A stretch of DNA of 64,000 nucleotides from Lactobacillus huangpiensis. GTDB lineage: Bacteria > Bacillota > Bacilli > Lactobacillales > Lactobacillaceae. Shown here in pieces: positions 28,906-38,624 of the stretch. Each line of letters opens with the position of its first letter. Within the stretch, counting starts at the first letter, position 1. A program made the position numbers and the translations under genes. The notes beneath the pieces were generated by a model that saw only the letters and a program-made list of their open reading frames with translations, was not told the origin of the DNA and made no database searches. The stretch covers positions 1-64,000 of the forward strand of contig NZ_BPPA01000003.1 of the NCBI RefSeq assembly GCF_019972815.1, written 5' to 3'.

Positions 28906-29672
28906 CTCCGCTTGAAATTCATAATAAAGAATTCAAAAAGAGAGGTTTAAGTGGCTATGATAGGCGCGAAGTAGACAGTTTTCTCGACCAAATAATCAAT
29001 GATTATGGTGACGCGTTAGATCAAACGGTTGACTTGAAGAATGAAATTGTGCATTTGCAAGAACAGGTTTCAGATTTACAAAAACAAGTTAAACAGTACA
29101 AGCAGAATGAAGATGCTACGAAAGAAGCTGTAGGTAACGCTAAAATTCAGGCAGAAAGAATTATCAATGATGCTACAGTTCAAGCCGATAATACTACTGA
29201 ACAGGCAAAAATTGATACTGATTATCAACGTCAGCAACTTGAAACTATTAAATCTGACTATGAACGTGTGAAAAAGGAAGCTTCAGGTTATCGCTCTTAT
29301 ATTCAAGATCTTTTACAAAAAGCAATTGAAAATCTTAATGATGAAAATTGGCAAAAAGCACTCGATAAATATTTCGATACTGAACGATTTTATCCCCCAG
29401 ATGGTGCTGAACCTATAATGTTAACTGATGAAGACGAAGATGTCGATGAAGACGATGATGATGAAGATATCGACGAAGACGAAGAAGTAGAGGTTGACAA
29501 TGGCATTGATGATGAAGTAAACTTTGAACAAGACACTGAAGAAGATAATAATAGTCCTAAACCAATGACTGGTGACAGTCCTAGTGTTGAAACTGTTAAT
29601 AACGAAGATACTAGTTCTAATAATGGCTCTGGTACTACTGTTATTTTCCCAGATGACTATAAAAATCATTAA
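28872..29672 (+). CDS. divIVA: Cell division initiation protein DivIVA
   Basis: A 266-residue protein with the conserved N-terminal membrane-curvature domain (LTPLEIHNKEFKKRGLSGYDRREVDSFLDQI) and long coiled coils (about residues 55-150). After residue 175 comes a very acidic stretch (DEDEDVDEDDDDEDIDEDEEVE) and a Ser/Thr/Asn-rich tail. DivIVA gathers at poles and septa and organises growth and division proteins. The acidic tail is longer than in Bacillus but this kind of tail varies among lactobacilli. Confidence 0.94.
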   Translation: MADEKKESQKLTPLEIHNKEFKKRGLSGYDRREVDSFLDQIINDYGDALDQTVDLKNEIVHLQEQVSDLQKQVKQYKQNEDATKEAVGNAKIQAERIINDATVQADNTTEQAKIDTDYQRQQLETIKSDYERVKKEASGYRSYIQDLLQKAIENLNDENWQKALDKYFDTERFYPPDGAEPIMLTDEDEDVDEDDDDEDIDEDEEVEVDNGIDDEVNFEQDTEEDNNSPKPMTGDSPSVETVNNEDTSSNNGSGTTVIFPDDYKNH

Positions 29673-29673
29673 T

Positions 29674-29880
29674 AACAAACTGACAGTAAAACTTGAGAGC
29701 AATTCAGCGAATTAGCGATGGTGTGAGACTAATATAAGAGCTTAATGGTTGATCAGCTGTTAGCATTAGTTTGTTACGTTAGTTGCACGATACGCAATCG
29801 TTAAGTGGAGTTTAACAACTCAATTTAGGTGGTACCACGATATTAACCTCGCCCTAATCTTAGGACGAGGATTTTTTTAT
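29674..29880 (+). promoter_or_regulatory. ileS T-box leader
   Basis: The leader lies between divIVA and ileS. AACAAACT (29674-29681) can pair with AGTTTGTT (29768-29775) to close Stem I; inside are an AGTA motif, GAGAGC and a GATGGTG loop flanked by ATTAG/CTAAT. ATC at 29752-29754 is a reasonable isoleucine specifier. The T-box AGGTGGTACCACG (29827-29839) is followed by a terminator CCTCGCCCTAA/TTAGGACGAGG with seven T (29847-29878). It should respond to uncharged tRNA-Ile. A promoter was not pinned down. Confidence 0.9.
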
Positions 29881-29895
29881 AGGGAGGATTAAAAA

Positions 29896-32685
29896 ATGAG
29901 AGTGAAAAATACACTTAATATGGGTAAAACCAAATTTAAGATGCGGGGCAATTTGCCAGTTCGCGAAGCGCAATGGCAAAAAGAGTGGGAAGAAAACAAA
30001 TTATATGAACAAAGATTAAAACTGAATAAAGGAAAGCCGAGATTTGATTTACATGATGGTCCTCCTTTTGCAAACGGTAATATTCACATTGGCCACGCTA
30101 TGAACAAAGTTTCAAAAGACATAATTGTTCGTTTTAAAAATATGAACGGCTATTATGCTCCCTATGTTCCTGGTTGGGATACTCATGGTTTACCAATTGA
30201 ACAGCAATTAACAAAACAAGGCGTTGATCGCAAAAAGATGAATCTTGCGGATTACCGTCAGCTTTGTCAAGATTTTGCCAGTAAAGAAGTTAAAAAGCAA
30301 ATGACTGACTTTAAGCGACTGGGAGTAATGGGAGACTGGGACCACCCTTACATTACTTATCAACCCGAATACGAAGCAGAAGAAATTCGCGTCTTTGGTA
30401 AAATGTATGAAAAGGGTTATATCTATAAAGGTAAGAAACCTGTTTATTGGTCACCTTCAAGTGAATCAACATTGGCAGAAGCTGAAGTTGAATATCATGA
30501 TATTAAGTCACCTTCGATTTATGTTTCATTTCCTGTAAAAGACGGTAAGGGCATTTTAGATCCGAAAAATACATATTTCTTAATTTGGACAACTACACCT
30601 TGGACTATCCCTACTAATCAGGGTATTACAGTAAATCCAGGGTTTGATTACTCTGTAGCTCAGGTCGGTGATAAGCGCTATGTTGTTGGAACTGATCGTT
30701 TAGAGGCTGTTGCTGAAGAATTAGGTTGGAAGGACTATGAAGTAGTTCAACATCTTAAGGGTACTGAAATGGACCATATGGTTGCCAAGCATCCTTTATA
30801 CGATCGTGATTCTATTTTGATGAATGCGATGCACGTTACTGCTAGTGATGGTACTGGACTAGTTCACACGGCTTCTGGTTTTGGTGAAGATGACTATAAT
30901 GTTGCTCAAAAATATGGTATTCCTGTGTACAGTCCAATGGACGACAAAGGTTGCTTCACTGAAGATATTAACGATCCAGATTTAGCAGGGTTGTTTTATG
31001 ATGATGCCAATAAAGTCGTCAGTGAAAAATTAAAGAAATCAGGCAATTTACTTAAGCTTAGCTTCTTTACTCACTCTTACCCTCATGATTGGCGTACAAA
31101 GAAACCTGTGATTTATCGAGCTACTACACAATGGTTTGCTTCAGTTGAAAAGTTCCGTCAACAGATTCTTGATCAAATTGATAAGGTTAAATTCACGCCA
31201 TCATGGGGTCAATTACGCTTGCATAATATGATTAAGGATCGTGGTGATTGGGTAATCTCAAGACAACGTGCATGGGGAGTTCCATTGCCAATCTTTTATG
31301 CAGAAGACGGTACTGCGATTGTCACACCAGAAACTATTGAACATATTGCCCAGATTTTTGCTAAAGAGGGGTCAAATGCATGGTATAGAAGAAGTGCTAA
31401 GGAATTGTTGCCAGACGGATTTACTTCTGAGCATTCACCAAATGGTAAATTTACAAAGGAAAAAGATATTTTAGATGTTTGGTTTGATTCCGGATCTTCT
31501 CATCAAGCTGTTATGGCTAAAAGACCAGATTTGAATTTCCCATGTGATCTATATCTTGAAGGCAGTGATCAGTACCGTGGCTGGTTCAATTCAAGTCTGA
31601 TTACAGCTGTAGCTGCCACGGGTAAAGCACCTTATCGCGGTATTTTGTCTCAAGGTTTCGTTTTAGATGAAAAAGGACATAAAATGTCTAAATCGTTAGG
31701 TAATGTAATTTCGCCAAACGACGTTATCAAACAAATGGGAGCAGAAATTATTCGCTTGTGGGTAGCTTCTGTAGACACTACTTCTGATGTTGCTGTTTCG
31801 CAAAATATTTTGCGCCAAGCTTCTGAAAGTTACCGCAAAATAAGAAATACTTTCCGTTATATGTTGGCTAATACTTCTGATTTTGACCCGCAAACAAATA
31901 GAGTCGCTTATGAAGATCTAAACTCCATTGACCAATATATGGAAGTTAAACTCAACGATTTGGTTAAAATTTGTCTTGACAGTTATGAGCGTTACGACTT
32001 TAATAATGTTTATAAAAAGATTTTTGCATTTATTTCTAATGATCTTTCAGCATTTTATTTGGACTTTGCCAAAGATGTTCTTTATATTGAGAGTAAAAAT
32101 AGTCATGCAAGAAGGTCAATGCAAACAGTGATTTATGATGCAGCAGTTAAGTTGGCTAAGGTTTTGACGCCTGTCTTGCCACATACTATGGAGGAAGTTT
32201 GGTCTTTCTTAAAGGAAAAAGAAGATTACGTCCAACTTGCTGAAATGCCTGAAATTGAACAATATGCAAATCATGATAATCTCCTTGATAACTGGAAGAA
32301 GTTTATGAATTTCCGCGATGATGTTTTGAAAGTCTTAGAAGAAGCACGAGATCAGAAATTAATCGGTAAATCTTTCGAAGCAGCAGTTACAGTTTATCCG
32401 ACTGATGAGATGAGAGCAGTTTTAGCCAATCTAGATGCAAACTTTAGGCAAATTTTAATAGTTTCTAAATTAACTATTGCTGATGGTGAAGCACCTGCAA
32501 ATGCAGAAAAATTACCAAATGGTGCATTTCTTGTTGAACATGCAGAAGGTGAAGTTTGTCCTCGGTGTCGTATGATCAGAACGGATATTGGAGCTGATAG
32601 CGAAGTACCAATGCTTTGTGGCAGATGTGCTAAAATTGTTAAAGAAGATTATCCTGAAGCTGTACAAGAAGGTTTAGAAGAATAA
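29896..32685 (+). CDS. ileS: Isoleucine--tRNA ligase
   Basis: A 929-residue class I synthetase. HIGH is HIGH at residues 64-67 ([16 protein letters not shown]), KMSKS is at 596-600, and the CP1 editing domain ([30 protein letters not shown]) lies between. The C-terminus carries a zinc-ribbon CPRC…CGRC. This is the bacterial-type IleRS in its usual place after divIVA. The GGGAGGA before ATG supports the start. Its stop overlaps the start of the next gene (TAATG). Confidence 0.97.
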   Translation: MRVKNTLNMGKTKFKMRGNLPVREAQWQKEWEENKLYEQRLKLNKGKPRFDLHDGPPFANGNIHIGHAMNKVSKDIIVRFKNMNGYYAPYVPGWDTHGLPIEQQLTKQGVDRKKMNLADYRQLCQDFASKEVKKQMTDFKRLGVMGDWDHPYITYQPEYEAEEIRVFGKMYEKGYIYKGKKPVYWSPSSESTLAEAEVEYHDIKSPSIYVSFPVKDGKGILDPKNTYFLIWTTTPWTIPTNQGITVNPGFDYSVAQVGDKRYVVGTDRLEAVAEELGWKDYEVVQHLKGTEMDHMVAKHPLYDRDSILMNAMHVTASDGTGLVHTASGFGEDDYNVAQKYGIPVYSPMDDKGCFTEDINDPDLAGLFYDDANKVVSEKLKKSGNLLKLSFFTHSYPHDWRTKKPVIYRATTQWFASVEKFRQQILDQIDKVKFTPSWGQLRLHNMIKDRGDWVISRQRAWGVPLPIFYAEDGTAIVTPETIEHIAQIFAKEGSNAWYRRSAKELLPDGFTSEHSPNGKFTKEKDILDVWFDSGSSHQAVMAKRPDLNFPCDLYLEGSDQYRGWFNSSLITAVAATGKAPYRGILSQGFVLDEKGHKMSKSLGNVISPNDVIKQMGAEIIRLWVASVDTTSDVAVSQNILRQASESYRKIRNTFRYMLANTSDFDPQTNRVAYEDLNSIDQYMEVKLNDLVKICLDSYERYDFNNVYKKIFAFISNDLSAFYLDFAKDVLYIESKNSHARRSMQTVIYDAAVKLAKVLTPVLPHTMEEVWSFLKEKEDYVQLAEMPEIEQYANHDNLLDNWKKFMNFRDDVLKVLEEARDQKLIGKSFEAAVTVYPTDEMRAVLANLDANFRQILIVSKLTIADGEAPANAEKLPNGAFLVEHAEGEVCPRCRMIRTDIGADSEVPMLCGRCAKIVKEDYPEAVQEGLEE

Positions 32686-32891
32686 TGCGTTACGGTAAGG
32701 TAAAGCAGTTTGATCAAAACAGTAGTTTTGGTTTTATCACTGACGATGAAAATCAGAAGGCGTACTTTGTCTTTTATACTGCTATTAAAGAAGAAGGATA
32801 TCGTCGCTTACATGTCGGACAAAAAGTCAAATATCAGCTCGCTCAAGGAAAAAATGGATTGCAATGTGTTAATGTATATTTAGCTGATTAG
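32685..32891 (+). CDS. Small cold-shock-domain protein (divergent)
   Basis: A 68-residue protein with the OB-fold cold-shock pattern: YGKVKQFDQNSSFGFITD (RNP1-like SFGFI) and AYFVFYTAI in the place of the usual VFVHFSAI (RNP2), then GQKVKYQLAQGKNGLQCVNV. The RNP2 His is replaced by Tyr, so nucleic-acid binding may differ from that of major cold-shock proteins. It is translationally coupled to ileS (TAATG) and followed closely by the NUDIX gene. Confidence 0.85.
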   Translation: MRYGKVKQFDQNSSFGFITDDENQKAYFVFYTAIKEEGYRRLHVGQKVKYQLAQGKNGLQCVNVYLAD

Positions 32892-32905
32892 CAGGAAAGT
32901 GAATA

Positions 32906-33469
32906 ATGGATTTAACAGAAACTGAAATCTCTTCAAAACAAATTTTTACAGGTCGTATAGTTGATCTTTCAGTAAGAACGATCAAATTGCCTAATGGTGA
33001 GACTGCTACAAGAGAAGTAGTAAAACATCAACCTGCATCAGCTGCTATAGCTGTGAATGAAAAGCAGGAAATGCTGTTAGTTGAACAATGGCGTGAGCCT
33101 ATCAAAGAGTTGACTTTAGAAATTCCAGCAGGTTTAATAGACGAAACTGATGCTAGTCCACTTGATGCAATGAAAAGAGAGTTAAACGAAGAAGGCGGCT
33201 ATCATGCAGACTACTGGGAAAAGATAACTGAGTTTTATTCATCTCCCGGTTTTACTAATGAGAAACTCTACTTATTTTATTGCGATACATTAACTAAATT
33301 GACTGATAAAAAAGATCTTGATCCTGATGAGTTTTTAACTAGTCATTGGTTTAGTTTGGAAGAGTTGAAAAGACTTTCGGCACAGGGTAAAATCGTTGAT
33401 GCCAAGACATTATATGCAATGAGTGTTTGGGAAAACATGCTGCTCACCGGTGCTGACGCAAAGGAATAA
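32906..33469 (+). CDS. nudF: NUDIX hydrolase, ADP-ribose pyrophosphatase type
   Basis: A 187-residue NUDIX enzyme. The NUDIX box is visible as GLIDETDASPLDAMKREL followed by NEEGGY, and upstream are EVVKHQPASAAIAV and VEQWREPI, typical of the ADP-ribose-type subfamily. It would hydrolyse ADP-ribose to AMP and ribose 5-phosphate. It is preceded by AGGAAAG and followed 1 base later by a small membrane protein gene. Confidence 0.85.
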   Translation: MDLTETEISSKQIFTGRIVDLSVRTIKLPNGETATREVVKHQPASAAIAVNEKQEMLLVEQWREPIKELTLEIPAGLIDETDASPLDAMKRELNEEGGYHADYWEKITEFYSSPGFTNEKLYLFYCDTLTKLTDKKDLDPDEFLTSHWFSLEELKRLSAQGKIVDAKTLYAMSVWENMLLTGADAKE

Positions 33470-33470
33470 A

Positions 33471-33809
33471 ATGACTGAAAAACGATCTGATTACCGTAAA
33501 AAATTAAAACATAAAAAAAGCAAAAACTTTTTGAATACAATTAAATCTGCTTTTGACGATAGTGATGAAGAAGTTGATGTTAATCCTGATTTTACCCGTG
33601 ATAAAGATGAAGTTGCAGAATCAAATAATTTTGCAAATGACAGGGTAAAAAAACAGGAGCAGGCTCCAAGAAGAGAAGAGACCAAATCTCAGTCTCAGTT
33701 AACCACAAGTCAAGAAAAAGCATTAAAGCTGAAAAGTAAACTTAACCGTGCAATTTTAATTGTTGCTGTTTTAATTATTTTGGTTTTATTAGCGTTATTT
33801 CACTTATAA
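33471..33809 (+). CDS. Uncharacterised single-pass membrane protein
   Basis: A 112-residue protein with a very basic N-terminus (SDYRKKLKHKKSKN), an acidic middle (DDSDEEVDVNPDF), a hydrophilic Gln/Lys-rich stretch and one C-terminal membrane segment (AILIVAVLIILVLLALFHL). This is the layout of a tail-anchored protein with the bulk in the cytoplasm. I do not recognise a family. It lies between the NUDIX and nucleosidase genes and starts with ATG after AAGGAA. Confidence 0.8.
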   Translation: MTEKRSDYRKKLKHKKSKNFLNTIKSAFDDSDEEVDVNPDFTRDKDEVAESNNFANDRVKKQEQAPRREETKSQSQLTTSQEKALKLKSKLNRAILIVAVLIILVLLALFHL

Positions 33810-33828
33810 AAATAAAACGAGGGTAAAA

Positions 33829-34524
33829 ATGAAGATAGCGATTATTGTCCCAATGGAAATTGAGGCTGAATATTATCATAAGTATTTTCACTCTGGTCAC
33901 AAAGAAATGTTCGGATCTACTACATTCGAGCATTTTTGCGTTAACCACAATGATTTGTACATTGGTTTGAGTGGAATTGGCAAAGTGCAGGCTGCTATGA
34001 ATTTAGCCAATTTACTAAGCAATGTTGATATTGATTTGATTTTCATGACTGGTACGGCGGGATCATTGCAAAAGCAAGTTCACAAAGAAGATTTGATTTT
34101 AGCTGATTCGTTTGCATATCACGATGCTCATAATACTTTGGCAGGTAATTATGTTGAAGGACAAATACCTGGAGAACCAGCTAAATTTTACTTAAATTCC
34201 TCTGAGAGAAAGGAATTTGCACATTTTTTGCAAGAAAACAACATTGAATTTAAAGAGGGATTAATTGTTACAGGTGATTCCTTCATTGGCTCTGAGAAGC
34301 AAAAAGATGAGATTAAGCAAAATTTTGCTCACGCATTAGGTGTTGAAATGGAAGGAGCTGCTTTTGCACAGGTAGCTTATCATTTTAAAAAACCTTTGAT
34401 AGCTGTACGAGCTATTTCTGACAATGGAAATCAAGACGCGAACGAGGATTTTGATCAATTTGCTCAAAAAGTGGGAGCTAAGGCTGCAAGGATTATTTGT
34501 ACTTACATAGAGAAGATGAATTAA
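33829..34524 (+). CDS. mtnN: 5'-methylthioadenosine/S-adenosylhomocysteine nucleosidase
   Basis: A 231-residue nucleosidase (Pfs) that splits MTA and SAH, feeding methionine recycling and making the AI-2 precursor. The N-terminus IAIIVPMEIEAEYY, the central MTGTAGSL and the conserved GVEMEGAAFAQVAYHFKKPLIAVRAISD with the purine-binding Glu and later Asp are present. It lies 3 bases before the cysteine desulfurase gene. Confidence 0.94.
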   Translation: MKIAIIVPMEIEAEYYHKYFHSGHKEMFGSTTFEHFCVNHNDLYIGLSGIGKVQAAMNLANLLSNVDIDLIFMTGTAGSLQKQVHKEDLILADSFAYHDAHNTLAGNYVEGQIPGEPAKFYLNSSERKEFAHFLQENNIEFKEGLIVTGDSFIGSEKQKDEIKQNFAHALGVEMEGAAFAQVAYHFKKPLIAVRAISDNGNQDANEDFDQFAQKVGAKAARIICTYIEKMN

Positions 34525-34527
34525 CAA

Positions 34528-35679
34528 ATGACAGAAATTTATCTGGACAATGCTGCTACGACACCAATGTCGCCTAAAGTAATCGACGTAATAACCGGTG
34601 AAATGAAAAACAATTTTGGTAATGCCTCAAGTACTTATGAACTGGGCCGCAAAGCACGACATGTTATTGATCAGGCAAGACAAGAAGCTGCCAGAATTAT
34701 TAACGCAAAGGAAAATGAAATAATTTTTACTTCAGGTGGTTCAGAAAGCAATAATACTGCTATTTTTGGGACTGCTCATGGTCGTCAAGATATCGGTAAA
34801 CGTATAATTACAACCAAGATTGAGCATCCATCTGTTTTAGAGCCGATGAAACGTTTAGAAAGTGAAGGCTATGAAGTCATATATCTTGATGTCGATGATA
34901 ATGGTTGTATTTCACTCGCCGATTTAAAAGATGCACTAACTCCACAAACTACCTTAGTTTCCATTATGGCCGTTAATAATGAATTGGGAACAATTAATCC
35001 TTTGACTGAAATTGGCAATATAGTAAAACAAAGCAATGCATACTTTCATGTTGATGCTGTACAAGGATTAGGCAATATAGATCTTGATGTTGTTAAGATG
35101 AATATTGATTTATTATCAACTTCAGCTCATAAAATAAATGGTCCTAAATTTCTTGGATTTTTATATGAAAAGAACTCGCTTAATTTACCGCCTCTAGTTT
35201 ATGGTGGAGAGCAAGAAACCAAGCGTAGAGCAGGAACAGAAAATGTGCCTGGAATTGCTGGTTTTGGTGAAGCTATCACTGAAATTGCAGCGATAGATAA
35301 AGAAAATTTGCAAACTAAATATCAGAACTTGCAAAATCTTATTTTAAATGAGCTCAATCAATCTAATGTTAAATATCAAGTTAACGGTGGAACAAAAAAA
35401 TTTGATTCTCATCATGTGTTGAACTTGCATTTTAATGGTATTCCAACAACAGTTTTGCAGACAAATTTGGATTTAGCAGGCTTTGCTGTTTCAGGGGGAT
35501 CTGCGTGTACTGCAGGTTCAATTGAACCATCCCATGTTTTAGTTGCCTGTTTTGGTAAAAATTCTCCGAGAACAAATGAATCTATTCGCATTTCTTTTGG
35601 ACGTTACACCACTGAAGAAGAAGTTAGAGTCTTCGCAAAGGAACTAGCTAAAATTGTGAGCAAAATCCAGAATAAATAA
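34528..35679 (+). CDS. Cysteine desulfurase (YrvO/IscS type, partner of MnmA)
   Basis: A 383-residue PLP enzyme, MTEIYLDNAATTPM…, with the PLP Lys202 in SAHKINGPK and the catalytic Cys327 in SGGSACTAG followed by SHVL. This resembles the YrvO branch that hands sulfur to MnmA, whereas the copy at 4930 belongs with ThiI. It is separated from mnmA only by a DUF1831 gene. The two desulfurases differ in the region around the active Cys (STTSACSST versus SGGSACTAG). Confidence 0.92.
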   Translation: MTEIYLDNAATTPMSPKVIDVITGEMKNNFGNASSTYELGRKARHVIDQARQEAARIINAKENEIIFTSGGSESNNTAIFGTAHGRQDIGKRIITTKIEHPSVLEPMKRLESEGYEVIYLDVDDNGCISLADLKDALTPQTTLVSIMAVNNELGTINPLTEIGNIVKQSNAYFHVDAVQGLGNIDLDVVKMNIDLLSTSAHKINGPKFLGFLYEKNSLNLPPLVYGGEQETKRRAGTENVPGIAGFGEAITEIAAIDKENLQTKYQNLQNLILNELNQSNVKYQVNGGTKKFDSHHVLNLHFNGIPTTVLQTNLDLAGFAVSGGSACTAGSIEPSHVLVACFGKNSPRTNESIRISFGRYTTEEEVRVFAKELAKIVSKIQNK

Positions 35680-35733
35680 ATTTAATTGCTTTTTTAGTTA
35701 AATATGCTTATTATTAGTAAGTGAGGTAGAATT

Positions 35734-37205
<1,472 letters not shown>

Positions 37206-37214
37206 TATCACTTG

Positions 37215-37249
37215 AAAGGAAAATGTTTATAAACATTTTCCTTTTTATT
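37215..37249 (+). terminator. Terminator after mnmA
   Basis: A perfect 15-bp inverted repeat, AAAGGAAAATGTTTA (37215-37229) with its complement directly adjacent (37230-37244), then T-rich sequence. It ends the desulfurase–mnmA transcript. Confidence 0.85.
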
Positions 37250-37323
37250 TGTCTTCGTTTTCTCTTTTAAACTATTAAATGATAAACTAGAAAATAACAG
37301 TTACAGAAAAGAGTAATTAATGA

Positions 37324-37980
37324 ATGCAGATTTATTTTGTCAGACATGGTAAAACAGAGTGGAACTTACAGAAACGTTTTCAAGGAGCACATGGTGACTC
37401 ACCACTTTTACCTCAAAGTTTAATTGATATTCAAAAATTAAGCGACTTTTTAGGTGAAACAAAATTCGCAGCAATCTATTCAAGCCCTCTGAAAAGAGCC
37501 AGAACTACTGCAGAAAAACTTACTAAGAATCTAGGTAATCCCTTTTCTTTCAAGATAGATGATCGTTTGCGAGAATTTGATTTGGGGGAAATGGAAGGAC
37601 TTACGTTTGCTGAAGCTAAAGCCAGGTATCCGAAGCAGGTCACTGATATTTGGGACGAACCTGAAAAATATGACGGTCACAGCATTGGAGGAGAAAATTA
37701 TCCTGAAGTAATTGCACGTGGTAAAAGCTTTGGCAGAGATGTTGGATTACAATTTAAACAAGATGATAAAATACTGGCAGTGAGCCATGGAGCAGCTCTT
37801 GGAGCAATTATGGGTGGTTTATTGGGTTATTCGTTGCCGGATATCCGCCAGAATGGTGGTTTAAGCAATACTAGCCTTACTATTTTGGAAACAAAAGATA
37901 GGGGCAAAACCTTTAAAGCTCTGGTATGGAATGAGACGAAATTTTTGGACAGGAAAATGGTAGATTCGGATTCATTATGA
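37324..37980 (+). CDS. Histidine phosphatase / phosphoglycerate mutase family protein
   Basis: A 218-residue protein with the phosphohistidine motif VRHGKTEWN at the N-terminus, REFDLGEMEGL and the second His in AVSHGAALG. The fold is that of cofactor-dependent phosphoglycerate mutases, but proteins of this size in lactobacilli are usually phosphatases of unknown substrate. It begins the transcription unit after the mnmA terminator and overlaps the TPR gene by 4 bases (ATGA). Confidence 0.85.
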   Translation: MQIYFVRHGKTEWNLQKRFQGAHGDSPLLPQSLIDIQKLSDFLGETKFAAIYSSPLKRARTTAEKLTKNLGNPFSFKIDDRLREFDLGEMEGLTFAEAKARYPKQVTDIWDEPEKYDGHSIGGENYPEVIARGKSFGRDVGLQFKQDDKILAVSHGAALGAIMGGLLGYSLPDIRQNGGLSNTSLTILETKDRGKTFKALVWNETKFLDRKMVDSDSL

Positions 37981-38624
37981 GACAAAAAAGAAAAATAGCT
38001 GATAATTCAAACGGGGTTTCCAAAAAGGTACACAAACTAATAACGAAAATTGATAAACAACCGCAAAATAGTGAAAACTATTTAAATTTGGCAACCTATT
38101 TAATAGAGCAAGGCAGTAATGACCAAGCAACTGAACTATTAGAAAAAGCCAAAAAGTTAGTTACTCATCCTCAGGATTTAGATTATGATTTAGCCGTTTG
38201 TTACTACCTCCAAGGTAAATTTGATCTGGCACTAAAAATCCTTAATCAAATTCCTAATGATGATTTAGTTTTATATCAAAAAGCACTCGTTTTTTTCAAA
38301 GTTGGTCAAAGCCAAAAAGCACTGGCATACGCTCTAACAATTAAGAATGTTGATGCAAAAGTGTTGGAATTAATAGGGGATATTTGGCTAAGCCTCGGTA
38401 AAACTCAGGAAGCAGAGTCAACTTATAAAAAAATAGATACCGAAAAAAGATCGGCCAAAATCAATTTCATGCTGGGAATCACAGTTTTAGCTAGAAATCG
38501 ACAAGAGGCTGAAAAATACTTAACCAAGTCAAAAAAGCAAGATCCTAAAGTTTTTGAACAAGAGCAAAAAAAATATTCTTCGTTACTAAAATTAGTGAAT
38601 GATGCGAGAAAAAACAATGACTGA
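37977..38624 (+). CDS. Tetratricopeptide repeat protein
   Basis: A 215-residue soluble helical protein with TPR-like units (SENYLNLATYLIEQGSNDQATELLEKAKKL; YDLAVCYYLQGKFDLALKILNQIP; LELIGDIWLSLGKTQEAESTYKKI). TPRs mediate protein contacts; the partner is unknown. It is coupled to the phosphatase upstream (ATGA) and overlaps the start of recD2, an arrangement common in Firmicutes. Confidence 0.85.
   Translation: MRQKRKIADNSNGVSKKVHKLITKIDKQPQNSENYLNLATYLIEQGSNDQATELLEKAKKLVTHPQDLDYDLAVCYYLQGKFDLALKILNQIPNDDLVLYQKALVFFKVGQSQKALAYALTIKNVDAKVLELIGDIWLSLGKTQEAESTYKKIDTEKRSAKINFMLGITVLARNRQEAEKYLTKSKKQDPKVFEQEQKKYSSLLKLVNDARKNND

Noticed and set aside
4930-35679. Recent duplication of the cysteine desulfurase gene
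   Set aside because: The two copies differ widely in sequence and in the active-site Cys segment and each has its own tRNA-thiolase partner, so they are old, specialised paralogues.
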